Below are positions 58,012 through 64,000 of a stretch of 64,000 nt of DNA, one piece after another; positions within the stretch are counted from its first letter, which is position 1; each line of letters starts with the position of its first letter. The stretch covers positions 310,001 to 374,000 of the forward strand of contig NZ_BEWC01000010.1 of NCBI RefSeq assembly GCF_003112575.1, given 5' to 3'. The stretch comes from Streptomyces ardesiacus (lineage in GTDB: Bacteria > Actinomycetota > Actinomycetes > Streptomycetales > Streptomycetaceae). A program made the translations under genes and the position numbers. The notes below the pieces were generated by a model. That model was not told where the DNA came from. It saw nothing but the letters and a program-made list of their open reading frames with translations, and did no database searches.

Positions 58012-58315
58012 GTGACGCCGACGACCGACCCGGCGACGGTGGCTTCGGGGAACAGGGCTTCGACCCCGGGACCGGCCGCCCGTTCACCCTGCACCGGCCC
58101 GAGGGCGAGATCCGCCGGGCCGAGGTCACCGTGACCCGCCACGGCGGCGAACCGGCGGCCTCGGCGCCCGCCCGGCCCGCGCCGGCCTGGTCCGCACCGC
58201 GGAGGGCCCTGGCCCGCCAGACGCCGCGCGGCGGGGTCCCCACGGACGTCACGGAGCGGGCGCTGCGGAGGGTGGTGCCGGGGGCGCGGCTGCCGGGCCG
58301 GGCGGACCGTGCCGC
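58012..58315. other. 304-bp gap between AsnC-domain and aminotransferase genes
   Basis: No intact gene is supported. Both strands stay open over much of it, and the plus strand reads GFDPGTGRPFTLHRPEGE and IRRAEVTVTRHGGEP in a frame with strong G/C third positions, but without a start codon or ribosome binding site. It may be a gene remnant or simply GC-rich DNA. Confidence 0.35.
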
Positions 58316-59680
58316 TCAGGCGCCGGCGGCCGAGGTGGTGTCGGGCACACAACGACCGTCCACGGTGCGGTAGTTCCACCGGGCGCCGTCGCTCACCAGC
58401 TCCCTGACGGCGGTCACGAACCGCTCGACGTGCTCGTCCGGGGTGCCCGCGCCGAAGCTCACCCGGACGGCGTTGAGGGACTTCTCCCCGGGTGCCGCCT
58501 CGGGGGCGCCGCACTCGCCCTGCGCCTGGGGGTCGCTGCCTAGCAGGGTGCGCAGCAGCGGGTGGGCGCAGAAGAGACCGTCGCGCACACCGATGCCGTA
58601 CTCGGCGGAGAGGGCGGCCGCGAAGTGCGAGCTGTTCCAGCCCTCCACGACGAAGGAGAGCACGCCGACGCGCGGCGCGTCGTCGCCGAACAGGGAGAGG
58701 ATCCGCACCTCGGGGACGTCGGCGAGACCCTCCCGCACCGTGCGGATCAGGTACTCCTCGCGGGCGACCAGCGTGTCGAACCCGGCCTCCGCGAGCGCCT
58801 TGCAGGCCGAGGCGACGGCGTGGGCGCCGATGACGTTGGGCGAGCCGGCCTCGTGCCGGGCGGCGCTGTCGTGCCACTCGACGTCGACCCCGCCGTCGGC
58901 ACGCCGCCCGACCCTGCGGCTGGCACCGCCGCCGGCCAGGTACGGCTCGGCCTCGCGCAGCCAGTCGGCCCGCCCGGCCAGCACGCCGGAGCCGAAGGGC
59001 GCGTACAGCTTGTGCCCGGAGAAGGCGACCCAGTCGACGTCCAGTTCGGTCACGGAGACCGGGCGGTGCGGGGCGAGCTGGGCGGCGTCCAGGACGATGC
59101 GGGCGCCGTGCGCGTGGGCGGCGGCGGCCAGTTCGCGCACGGGCCACAGCTCGCCGGTGACGTTGGAGGCGCCGGTCACGCAGACCAGGGCGGGCCCGTA
59201 CGGCTCACGGGCGGCCAGGGCCCGCTCCAGGGTCTCGACGGCCTGCGCGGGGCTGCGCGGGGCGTCCAGGTAGGTCACGTCGGCCTGGCGCCAGGGCAGC
59301 AGCGAGGCGTGGTGCTCGGTCTCGAAGACGAAGACCCGGCACCCGGCGGGCAGCGCGGCGGCGAGCAGGTTGAGGGAGTCGGTGGTGGACCGGGTGAAGA
59401 CGACCTGGTCCTCGTCCCGGCAGTCCAGGAACGCGGCGACGGTCCGGCGGGCGTTCTCGAACAGGTCGGTCGACAGCTGCGAGAGGTACCCGGCGCCCCG
59501 GTGGACGCTGCCGTAGTAGGGGGCGTAGGCGGCCACGTCGTCCCAGACCCGCTGCAGCGCGGGCGCGCTGGCGGCGTAGTCGAGGGCGGCGTAGGTGACC
59601 TCCCCGCCGGTGACGAGCGGAACGGTGACGTCCCGCCCGAGGACGGGCAGCGGAGCGGCGACAGCGGTGGGTACGGACAT
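58316..59680 (-). CDS. Class V aminotransferase-fold PLP enzyme (SAM-regulated)
   Basis: A 454-residue PLP enzyme of the class V aminotransferase/cysteine desulfurase fold. It has ALDYAASAPALQRVWDDV at the N-terminus, FTRSTTDSLNLLAAALP near residue 95, FETEHHASLLPW near 119, the PLP-binding region LDAAQLAPHRP and the Schiff-base Lys in WVAFSGHKLYAPFGSGVLAG near 220. No clear desulfurase Cys loop is evident, so it may be a lyase/transferase acting on a sulfur amino acid. ATG at 59680 follows GGGAG at 6 bases. A SAM-IV-like riboswitch and a six-codon ORF lie in its leader, so a role in methionine/cysteine/SAM metabolism is likely. The precise reaction is unknown. Confidence 0.85.
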   Translation of the reverse strand: MSVPTAVAAPLPVLGRDVTVPLVTGGEVTYAALDYAASAPALQRVWDDVAAYAPYYGSVHRGAGYLSQLSTDLFENARRTVAAFLDCRDEDQVVFTRSTTDSLNLLAAALPAGCRVFVFETEHHASLLPWRQADVTYLDAPRSPAQAVETLERALAAREPYGPALVCVTGASNVTGELWPVRELAAAAHAHGARIVLDAAQLAPHRPVSVTELDVDWVAFSGHKLYAPFGSGVLAGRADWLREAEPYLAGGGASRRVGRRADGGVDVEWHDSAARHEAGSPNVIGAHAVASACKALAEAGFDTLVAREEYLIRTVREGLADVPEVRILSLFGDDAPRVGVLSFVVEGWNSSHFAAALSAEYGIGVRDGLFCAHPLLRTLLGSDPQAQGECGAPEAAPGEKSLNAVRVSFGAGTPDEHVERFVTAVRELVSDGARWNYRTVDGRCVPDTTSAAGA

Positions 59681-59846
59681 GACGGACTCCCGTGAGGAAC
59701 CGGCGCGGAGGAACGCGCCGCGAAAGAGAAGAAGGGTGTGCGGAGGCGGGGCTCTGCGGCCGAGGGCCTGTCCTTCGGCCCAGCGGGGGCCGCGGGGACG
59801 TGAAGGCACCGCTTCGGTGGCGGCGGGCCGGTCCGGAGGACGGGCC

Positions 59847-59867
59847 CTAGCGCATTCGCTGGTTCAC
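59847..59867 (-). CDS. Six-codon upstream ORF (MNQRMR)
   Basis: GTG AAC CAG CGA ATG CGC TAG, encoding MNQRMR, lies between the SAM-IV-like aptamer and the aminotransferase gene. GAGGGAG six bases upstream is a near-ideal ribosome binding site, better than that of most genes here. It is probably a regulatory leader peptide; 166 bases separate its stop from the main ATG. Confidence 0.55.
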   Translation of the reverse strand: MNQRMR

Positions 59868-59890
59868 GGGAGACTCCCTCGGACGACCCA

Positions 59891-59915
59891 GGACCCCTGG
59901 TTTCGCGAGGGGTCC
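59891..59915 (-). terminator. Expression-platform hairpin of the SAM-IV-like element
   Basis: Perfect 8-bp arms GGACCCCT/AGGGGTCC around a 9-base loop, directly downstream of the aptamer and upstream of the mini-ORF. It has no T-run, so it may act as a Streptomyces-type terminator or as a structure controlling the mini-ORF's ribosome binding site. Confidence 0.5.
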
Positions 59916-59919
59916 GCGC

Positions 59920-60030
59920 TTGCCGTGGACCTTGCTGTCCACGACCTGGTCTTCACCCGGGGCACCCCGCCACGGACGGAGGGTTGCCGGACAGTCGGCC
60001 GGGGCCTCATGACTGTCACTCATGACCTGT
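59920..60030 (-). ncRNA. SAM-IV-like riboswitch
   Basis: On the minus strand the SAM-I/IV core is present. GGTCATGAGTGACAG opens the element at 60027; GGCCCCGG and CCGGCAACCCTCC follow, then GGCGGGGTGCCCCGGGTGAA and GACC close P1 (59949-59952 with 60024-60027). A 3' hairpin CGTGGAC-AGCAAG-GTCCACG (59924-59943) matches the extra P5 stem that distinguishes SAM-IV from SAM-I. SAM-IV occurs in actinobacteria upstream of sulfur-metabolism genes. It lies about 240 bases before the aminotransferase-fold gene; SAM binding should lower expression. Confidence 0.85.
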
Positions 60031-60107
60031 CGGAAAACCTAGGGGAAATGATCGGCGTCCCGCAACCCGGGTCCGGATCGCGGGACGCACGTCACACACG
60101 AGGGCCG

Positions 60108-61172
60108 CTACGCGTGGGTCGCCGAGACCCAGCGGTCCAGGACGCTCCGGGCCGCCCCCGAGTCGACGGCCTCGGCCGCCCGCTCCATCCCGGCCCGGAT
60201 CTGCTCGGCCAGCGGTCCCGTGCCCGGCTCCAGCGCCACCAGGGCCGCCGCCGAGTTCAGCAGCACCGCGTCCCGTACGGGGCCGGTCTCGCCGGCCAGG
60301 ACACGGCGGGCGACGTCGGCGTTGTAGGAGGCGTCGGCGCCCCGCAGCGCCTCGACCGGCACCAGCTCGATGCCGACCTCGCGCGGGTCGAAGGTCTCCT
60401 CGGTCACCCGGCCGTCCCGCACGACCCAGACCCGGGACGTGGCGGTCGTGGTCAGTTCGTCGAGGCCGTCGTCGCCCCGGAAGACCAGGGAGGAGTGACC
60501 GCGCTCGGCGAAGACACCGGCGATGATCGGCGCCATCCGGGCGTCGGCGACGCCGATCGCCTGGGCCCTCACCCGGGCCGGGTTGGTCAGCGGACCCAGG
60601 AAGTTGAACACCGTCCGGATGCCGAGCTGGCCGCGCGCCGACGCCACGTGCCGCAGGGCCGGGTGGAACTTCACCGCGAAGCAGAAGGTGATGCCGGCCT
60701 CCTCGGCGACCTCCGCCACCCGCTTGGGCGTCAGCTCCAGATTGACCCCGAGCTTCTCCAGCACGTCGGAGGCCCCGGACGCGGAGGAGGCGGCGCGGCT
60801 GCCGTGCTTGACGACCTTGGCCCCCGTACCGGCCACGACGATCGCCGACATGGTGGAGATGTTGACCGTCTTGGCACCGTCCCCGCCGGTGCCGACGATG
60901 TCGACGGTCTCCCCCGGCACCTCGATCACCGTGGCGTGGTCGTACATCGTGCGGACGAGACCGGAGATCTCCTCGACGGTCTCCCCCTTGGACCTCAGGG
61001 CCACCGCGAAGGCGGCGATCTGCACGTCGGTCGCCTCGCCGCGCATGATCACGTCCAGCGCCCAGGCGGTCTCGTCCGCGGACAGGTCGCGGCCGTCCAG
61101 CAGTCCGTTCAGCAGGGCGGGCCAGGAGCGGCCCGCCGCGGTGTCGCCTCCAGCGGGGGTCACAGCGCTCAT
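60108..61172 (-). CDS. trpD: Anthranilate phosphoribosyltransferase
   Basis: Second step of tryptophan synthesis, transferring phosphoribose from PRPP to anthranilate. The 354-residue protein has the PRPP motif VDIVGTGGDGAKTVNISTMS near residue 90, KHGSRAASSASGASDVLEKL near 122 and NFLGPLTNPARV near 183. Length is normal. It stands alone here, 25 kb from trpE, bracketed by the SAM-IV-controlled gene and qcrB. No Trp leader is seen in front of it. Its promoter must lie between the qcr terminator and 61172. Confidence 0.96.
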   Translation of the reverse strand: MSAVTPAGGDTAAGRSWPALLNGLLDGRDLSADETAWALDVIMRGEATDVQIAAFAVALRSKGETVEEISGLVRTMYDHATVIEVPGETVDIVGTGGDGAKTVNISTMSAIVVAGTGAKVVKHGSRAASSASGASDVLEKLGVNLELTPKRVAEVAEEAGITFCFAVKFHPALRHVASARGQLGIRTVFNFLGPLTNPARVRAQAIGVADARMAPIIAGVFAERGHSSLVFRGDDGLDELTTTATSRVWVVRDGRVTEETFDPREVGIELVPVEALRGADASYNADVARRVLAGETGPVRDAVLLNSAAALVALEPGTGPLAEQIRAGMERAAEAVDSGAARSVLDRWVSATHA

Positions 61173-61251
61173 GAGCCGCTCCTGAATCGTGTGTGTCGTG
61201 GTCCGTCGTGGACAGGGGATGTCGCTTCTCCACCCTATCCAGCCCCGGACA

Positions 61252-61296
61252 CGGCCGAAGGGCCCCGTCCGAGGATCGGACGGGGCCCTTCGGCCG
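61252..61296 (-). terminator. Very strong terminator of the qcr operon
   Basis: A perfect 21-bp stem (61252-61272 with 61276-61296) with a GGA loop, 22 bases after the qcrB stop. The longest perfect stem in the window; it isolates trpD from the highly expressed respiratory genes. Confidence 0.9.
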
Positions 61297-61317
61297 TGGT
61301 GTGGCGACGCTGGAGGG

Positions 61318-62955
61318 TCAGTGGTGGCCGTGGCCGCTCGTGATCTCCTTGTACTCCTCGACGGTCGGCTTCGGAATCTGCGAGTCCTCGCCGTAGTAGG
61401 CCTCGCTCAGCTTGGCGCGGAGCTTCTCGGAGCCCTTCACCTTGCGCTGGACGCCGTTCTCGTCGACCGTGGGGCCGATCTCGGCCGGCTGGTACTGCTC
61501 GTGCGCCGTGAGCGTGTGCAGCTGGTCCTGGCTGAGCGGCTCGTGGACCTCGATGAACTCACCGTGCGGCAGGCGCTTGATGATGCCCGACTCGCGGCCG
61601 TGCAGCACCTTGTCCCGGTCCCGGCGCTGGAGGCCGAGGCAGATCCGCTTGGTGACGATGAACGCGAGGACCGGTCCGAGGAAGAACCCGATCCGGACGA
61701 ACCAGGTGACCGCGTTGATCGACAGGTGGAAGTGCGTGGCGACGATGTCGTTGCCACCACCGACCAGCATGATCAGGTACGCGGTGACCCACGCGACGCC
61801 GAAGGCGGTGCGGGTCGGGGCGTTGCGCGGCCGGTCCAGGATGTGGTGCTCGCGCTTGTCCCCGGTCACCCACGACTCGATGAACGGGTAGAGGGCGATG
61901 ACCGCGAGGAAGATGCCGAAGATCACCAGCGGGACGAACACACCGAGGACCAGTGTGTGACCCCAGAAGTTGATCTCCCAGCCCGGCATGGCGCGGACCA
62001 GACCCTCGGCGAAGCCCATGTACCAGTCGGGCTGGGCGCCGGTCGACACCTGGTCCGGACGGTAGGGGCCGATGGCCCAGATCGGGTTGACCGACACGAT
62101 GCCGGCGATCGCCGCGATGACACCGAAGACCAGGAAGAAGAAGCCGCCCGCCTTCGCCATGTACACCGGCAGCAGCGGCATGCCGACGACGTTCTTGTTG
62201 GTCTTGCCGGGACCCGCGAACTGGGTGTGCTTGTGGTAGAAGACCAGGATCAGGTGGCCGACCACGAGCCCGAGCATGATGCCCGGCAGCAGCAGGATGT
62301 GGATCGAGTAGAACCGGGCGACGAAGTCGGTCCCGGGGAACTCCCCGCCGAACAGGAACATCGAGATGTACGTACCGACGATCGGCACGGACAGGATCGC
62401 GCCCTGGGTGAAGCGGACACCGGTGCCGGAGAGCAGGTCGTCCGGGAGCGAGTAGCCGGTGAACCCGGTGAACATGCCGAGGACGAACAGCAGGAAGCCG
62501 AACAGCCAGTTGATCTCACGCGGCTTGCGGAACGCGCCGGTGAAGAAGACGCGCATCATGTGCACGAACATGCCGGCGAGGAAGATGATCGCCGCCCAGT
62601 GGTGGATCTGCCGGATCAGCAGACCGCCGCGCACGTCGAAGCTGATGTCGAGCGTCGACTTGTACGCCTCACTCATCAGCTGTCCCTGCATGGGGACGTA
62701 CGAGCCGTGGTACGTGACCTCGTTCATCGACGGGTGGAAGAACAGCGTCAGGTACACACCCGTGAGGATGATGATGATGAAGCTGTAGAGGCAGACCTCA
62801 CCCAGCATGAACGACCAGTGGTCGGGGAAGATCTTGCGCATGTTGGCCTTGGCCAGGGAGTAGATCCCCAGCCGGCCGTCGGCCCAGTCGGCGACCCGTT
62901 CGCCGGCCGGTGCCTTCCCGCGAGAGCGGGGTGCGTCGTTGGCTGCAGTACTCAT
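61318..62955 (-). CDS. qcrB: Cytochrome bc1 complex cytochrome b subunit QcrB
   Basis: Diheme cytochrome b of the menaquinol:cytochrome c reductase, which in actinobacteria forms a supercomplex with cytochrome aa3 oxidase. The 545 residues have eight or more hydrophobic segments. Haem-ligand histidine pairs are in RQIHHWAAIIFLAGMFVHMM near residue 116 and YSIHILLLPGIMLGLVVGHL near 215. A C-terminal cytoplasmic extension (about 430-545) is typical of actinobacteria. ATG at 62955 overlaps the qcrA stop by four bases. A terminator follows. Confidence 0.96.
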   Translation of the reverse strand: MSTAANDAPRSRGKAPAGERVADWADGRLGIYSLAKANMRKIFPDHWSFMLGEVCLYSFIIIILTGVYLTLFFHPSMNEVTYHGSYVPMQGQLMSEAYKSTLDISFDVRGGLLIRQIHHWAAIIFLAGMFVHMMRVFFTGAFRKPREINWLFGFLLFVLGMFTGFTGYSLPDDLLSGTGVRFTQGAILSVPIVGTYISMFLFGGEFPGTDFVARFYSIHILLLPGIMLGLVVGHLILVFYHKHTQFAGPGKTNKNVVGMPLLPVYMAKAGGFFFLVFGVIAAIAGIVSVNPIWAIGPYRPDQVSTGAQPDWYMGFAEGLVRAMPGWEINFWGHTLVLGVFVPLVIFGIFLAVIALYPFIESWVTGDKREHHILDRPRNAPTRTAFGVAWVTAYLIMLVGGGNDIVATHFHLSINAVTWFVRIGFFLGPVLAFIVTKRICLGLQRRDRDKVLHGRESGIIKRLPHGEFIEVHEPLSQDQLHTLTAHEQYQPAEIGPTVDENGVQRKVKGSEKLRAKLSEAYYGEDSQIPKPTVEEYKEITSGHGHH

Positions 62956-64000
62956 CCGCGCTCCCAGAATGCAGGACCGACGGGCTCCTCGAAGTCGCTG
63001 AGCGCCTCGAGGTACCCCTCGTCGTTCACACCGATGCGCAGCTGCGGCAGCGGGTGACCGGCGGGACCGAAGATGACCCGGGCGCCGTCGGCAAGGTCGA
63101 AGGTGGACTGGTGGCAGGGGCAGAGCGCGTGGTGCGTCTGCTGCTCGTACAGGGAGATCGGGCAACCGACGTGGGTGCAGATCTTCGAGTACGCCACGAT
63201 GCCCTCGTGCGACCACTCGAGCTCGCGCTTGTCCTTGATGGAGTCCGGCTCCAGCCGGATGATCATCAGGGCGGCCTTGGCGATCTCGTTCTGGAAGTCG
63301 TGGTCGTGCTCCTCCAGGCCCTCGGGCTTGGCGAAGGTGAGGGAACCGACCCCGATGTCCGACGGGCGCATCGGCTCGTTCGTGTTCATGTTGACGAGCA
63401 GCTTGCCCTTGGACCACAGCGTGTGGCGGAGCTTCGTCCCGGGCAGCGGGCCGAGGTCGCGCAGCAGGAAGACGCCGGAGAGCGGCATCAGCGTGAGCGC
63501 GCCCAGCATCGTGTTGCGGATCAGCTTGCGCCGCCCGATCACCGACTCCTTGGCGCCCTGCTTGAAGTCCGCGTGGACCTTCGCACGGGTCTCGGGGTCG
63601 GCCTCGATCGGGTGCCGCTCGTCGGCGACCTCCTCGTCGGACATCAGGGTGCGCGCCCAGTGGACGGCGCCCGCGCCGATGGTGAACAGCGCCACGCCCA
63701 GGGTCAGGCCCAGCGCGAAGTTCATCGCGTTGATGTGCCCGAGCGGGAAGACGTAGATCGACTTGTCGTGCGGGATCGCGACGAACGAGGCGATGAAGCC
63801 GAGGGTGGCCAGCATCGACACCGTGAACAGCAGGGCGACCGCGCGCTCGGACCGCTTGGCGGCCCGCTCGTCGATGTCCTGGATCCGGTGCTCGTGGGGC
63901 GGCAGCCCCGGGTCCGCGAACGGGTTCTTGTCGTCCGCGGGCTTCGGCACGTGCGTGCCGCCCTGCTCAGCCGGCAGGTTCTCTTCTGGAATGTCTTGGC
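62952..64000 (-). CDS. qcrA: Ubiquinol-cytochrome c reductase Rieske subunit QcrA (5' end missing)
   Basis: Rieske [2Fe-2S] subunit of the bc1 complex. About 349 residues are visible. The frame stays open to the window edge as QDIPEENLPAEQGGTHVPK, so the true start lies just outside; a GTG at 63950 is internal. Three membrane segments (about 65-130 and 175-195 of the visible part) are typical of actinobacterial QcrA. The cluster motifs are CTHVGCPISLYEQ and CPCHQSTFD. It overlaps qcrB; qcrC and ctaE should follow upstream, beyond the window. Confidence 0.95.
   Translation of the reverse strand, partial: QDIPEENLPAEQGGTHVPKPADDKNPFADPGLPPHEHRIQDIDERAAKRSERAVALLFTVSMLATLGFIASFVAIPHDKSIYVFPLGHINAMNFALGLTLGVALFTIGAGAVHWARTLMSDEEVADERHPIEADPETRAKVHADFKQGAKESVIGRRKLIRNTMLGALTLMPLSGVFLLRDLGPLPGTKLRHTLWSKGKLLVNMNTNEPMRPSDIGVGSLTFAKPEGLEEHDHDFQNEIAKAALMIIRLEPDSIKDKRELEWSHEGIVAYSKICTHVGCPISLYEQQTHHALCPCHQSTFDLADGARVIFGPAGHPLPQLRIGVNDEGYLEALSDFEEPVGPAFWERG

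Overview
The window is a stretch of chromosome from a high-GC actinobacterium, almost certainly a Streptomyces. The evidence is the very high G+C with strong third-position bias, frequent GTG and TTG starts, and a gene order that I recognise from the Streptomyces coelicolor core chromosome between the division/cell-wall cluster (murF, ftsI) and the cytochrome bc1 genes (qcrA, qcrB), with glkA at the expected place. I see no phage, transposase, integrase, CRISPR array, tRNA or rRNA gene. Nearly all genes are core or genus-conserved, so the interest lies mainly in regulatory RNA, promoters, small ORFs and odd protein architectures.

Layout. 1-5.6 kb: minus-strand dcw operon rsmH-ftsL-ftsI-murE-murF (murF cut by the window edge), with no mraZ in front. 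6-12 kb: plus-strand beta-carbonic anhydrase, then a MoxR ATPase / DUF58 / TgpA-like transglutaminase operon closed by a 19-bp perfect hairpin. 12-18 kb: small conserved genes (DUF3040, methyltransferase, HEPN-type protein, TetR regulator, CrtI-like FAD enzyme, Tyr/Gln/Gly-rich membrane protein). 18-24.5 kb: metF, thiE, an Rv2175c-like DNA-binding protein, an FAD reductase, and a TPP-riboswitch-controlled thiO-thiS-thiG operon. 24.5-31 kb: PASTA Ser/Thr kinase, endonuclease IV, a molybdopterin protein, bacterioferritin and its ferredoxin (iron box), and class II DAHP synthase. 31-36 kb: a secreted PGRP-type amidase with five C-terminal beta-propeller-like repeats, then a trp leader peptide with attenuator and fused anthranilate synthase. 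36-45 kb: 2-hydroxyacid dehydrogenase, a decayed gene, the MacRS-type two-component system, an acyltransferase, hydrolase, glkA and an ArsA-like protein. 45-52.6 kb: SRPBCC protein, phosphoesterase, long-chain acyl-CoA ligase, PimB'-like glycosyltransferase, GT87-type transferase and a metallopeptidase-like lipoprotein. 52.6-58 kb: two NlpC/P60 coiled-coil hydrolases, NYN protein, zinc-ribbon protein, rhomboid, stand-alone AsnC effector domain. 58-64 kb: a class V aminotransferase-fold enzyme behind a SAM-IV-like riboswitch and a six-codon upstream ORF, trpD, and qcrB-qcrA.

The genes fall into themes: envelope synthesis and remodelling (Mur/Fts, amidase, P60 enzymes, TgpA, PASTA kinase, PlsC, PimB', GT87), aromatic amino acids (DAHP synthase, TrpE-G, TrpD), sulfur/one-carbon/thiamine metabolism (metF, thi genes, SAM-IV gene), iron storage, and respiration. 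Order and content resemble the Mycobacterium tuberculosis segment running from ftsZ to qcrB (Rv2175c, pknL, aroG, plsC, the Rv2185c-type protein, fadD15, pimB', Rv2190c, qcr genes), which supports a conserved actinobacterial envelope block.

A recurrent feature is a TAnnnT -10 hexamer placed 6 to 8 bases before the start codon with no ribosome binding site, suggesting many leaderless mRNAs (carbonic anhydrase, metF, PASTA kinase, DAHP synthase, trpL, EEP hydrolase, ArsA-like, phosphoesterase, PimB'-like, lipoprotein). The best leads are the SAM-IV-like element with its mini-ORF, the leaderless Trp-Trp-Trp attenuator, the ArsA-like protein lacking both P-loop lysines, the Tyr-rich prion-like membrane protein, and palindromes overlapping promoters of bacterioferritin, the acyl-CoA ligase and a P60 hydrolase.
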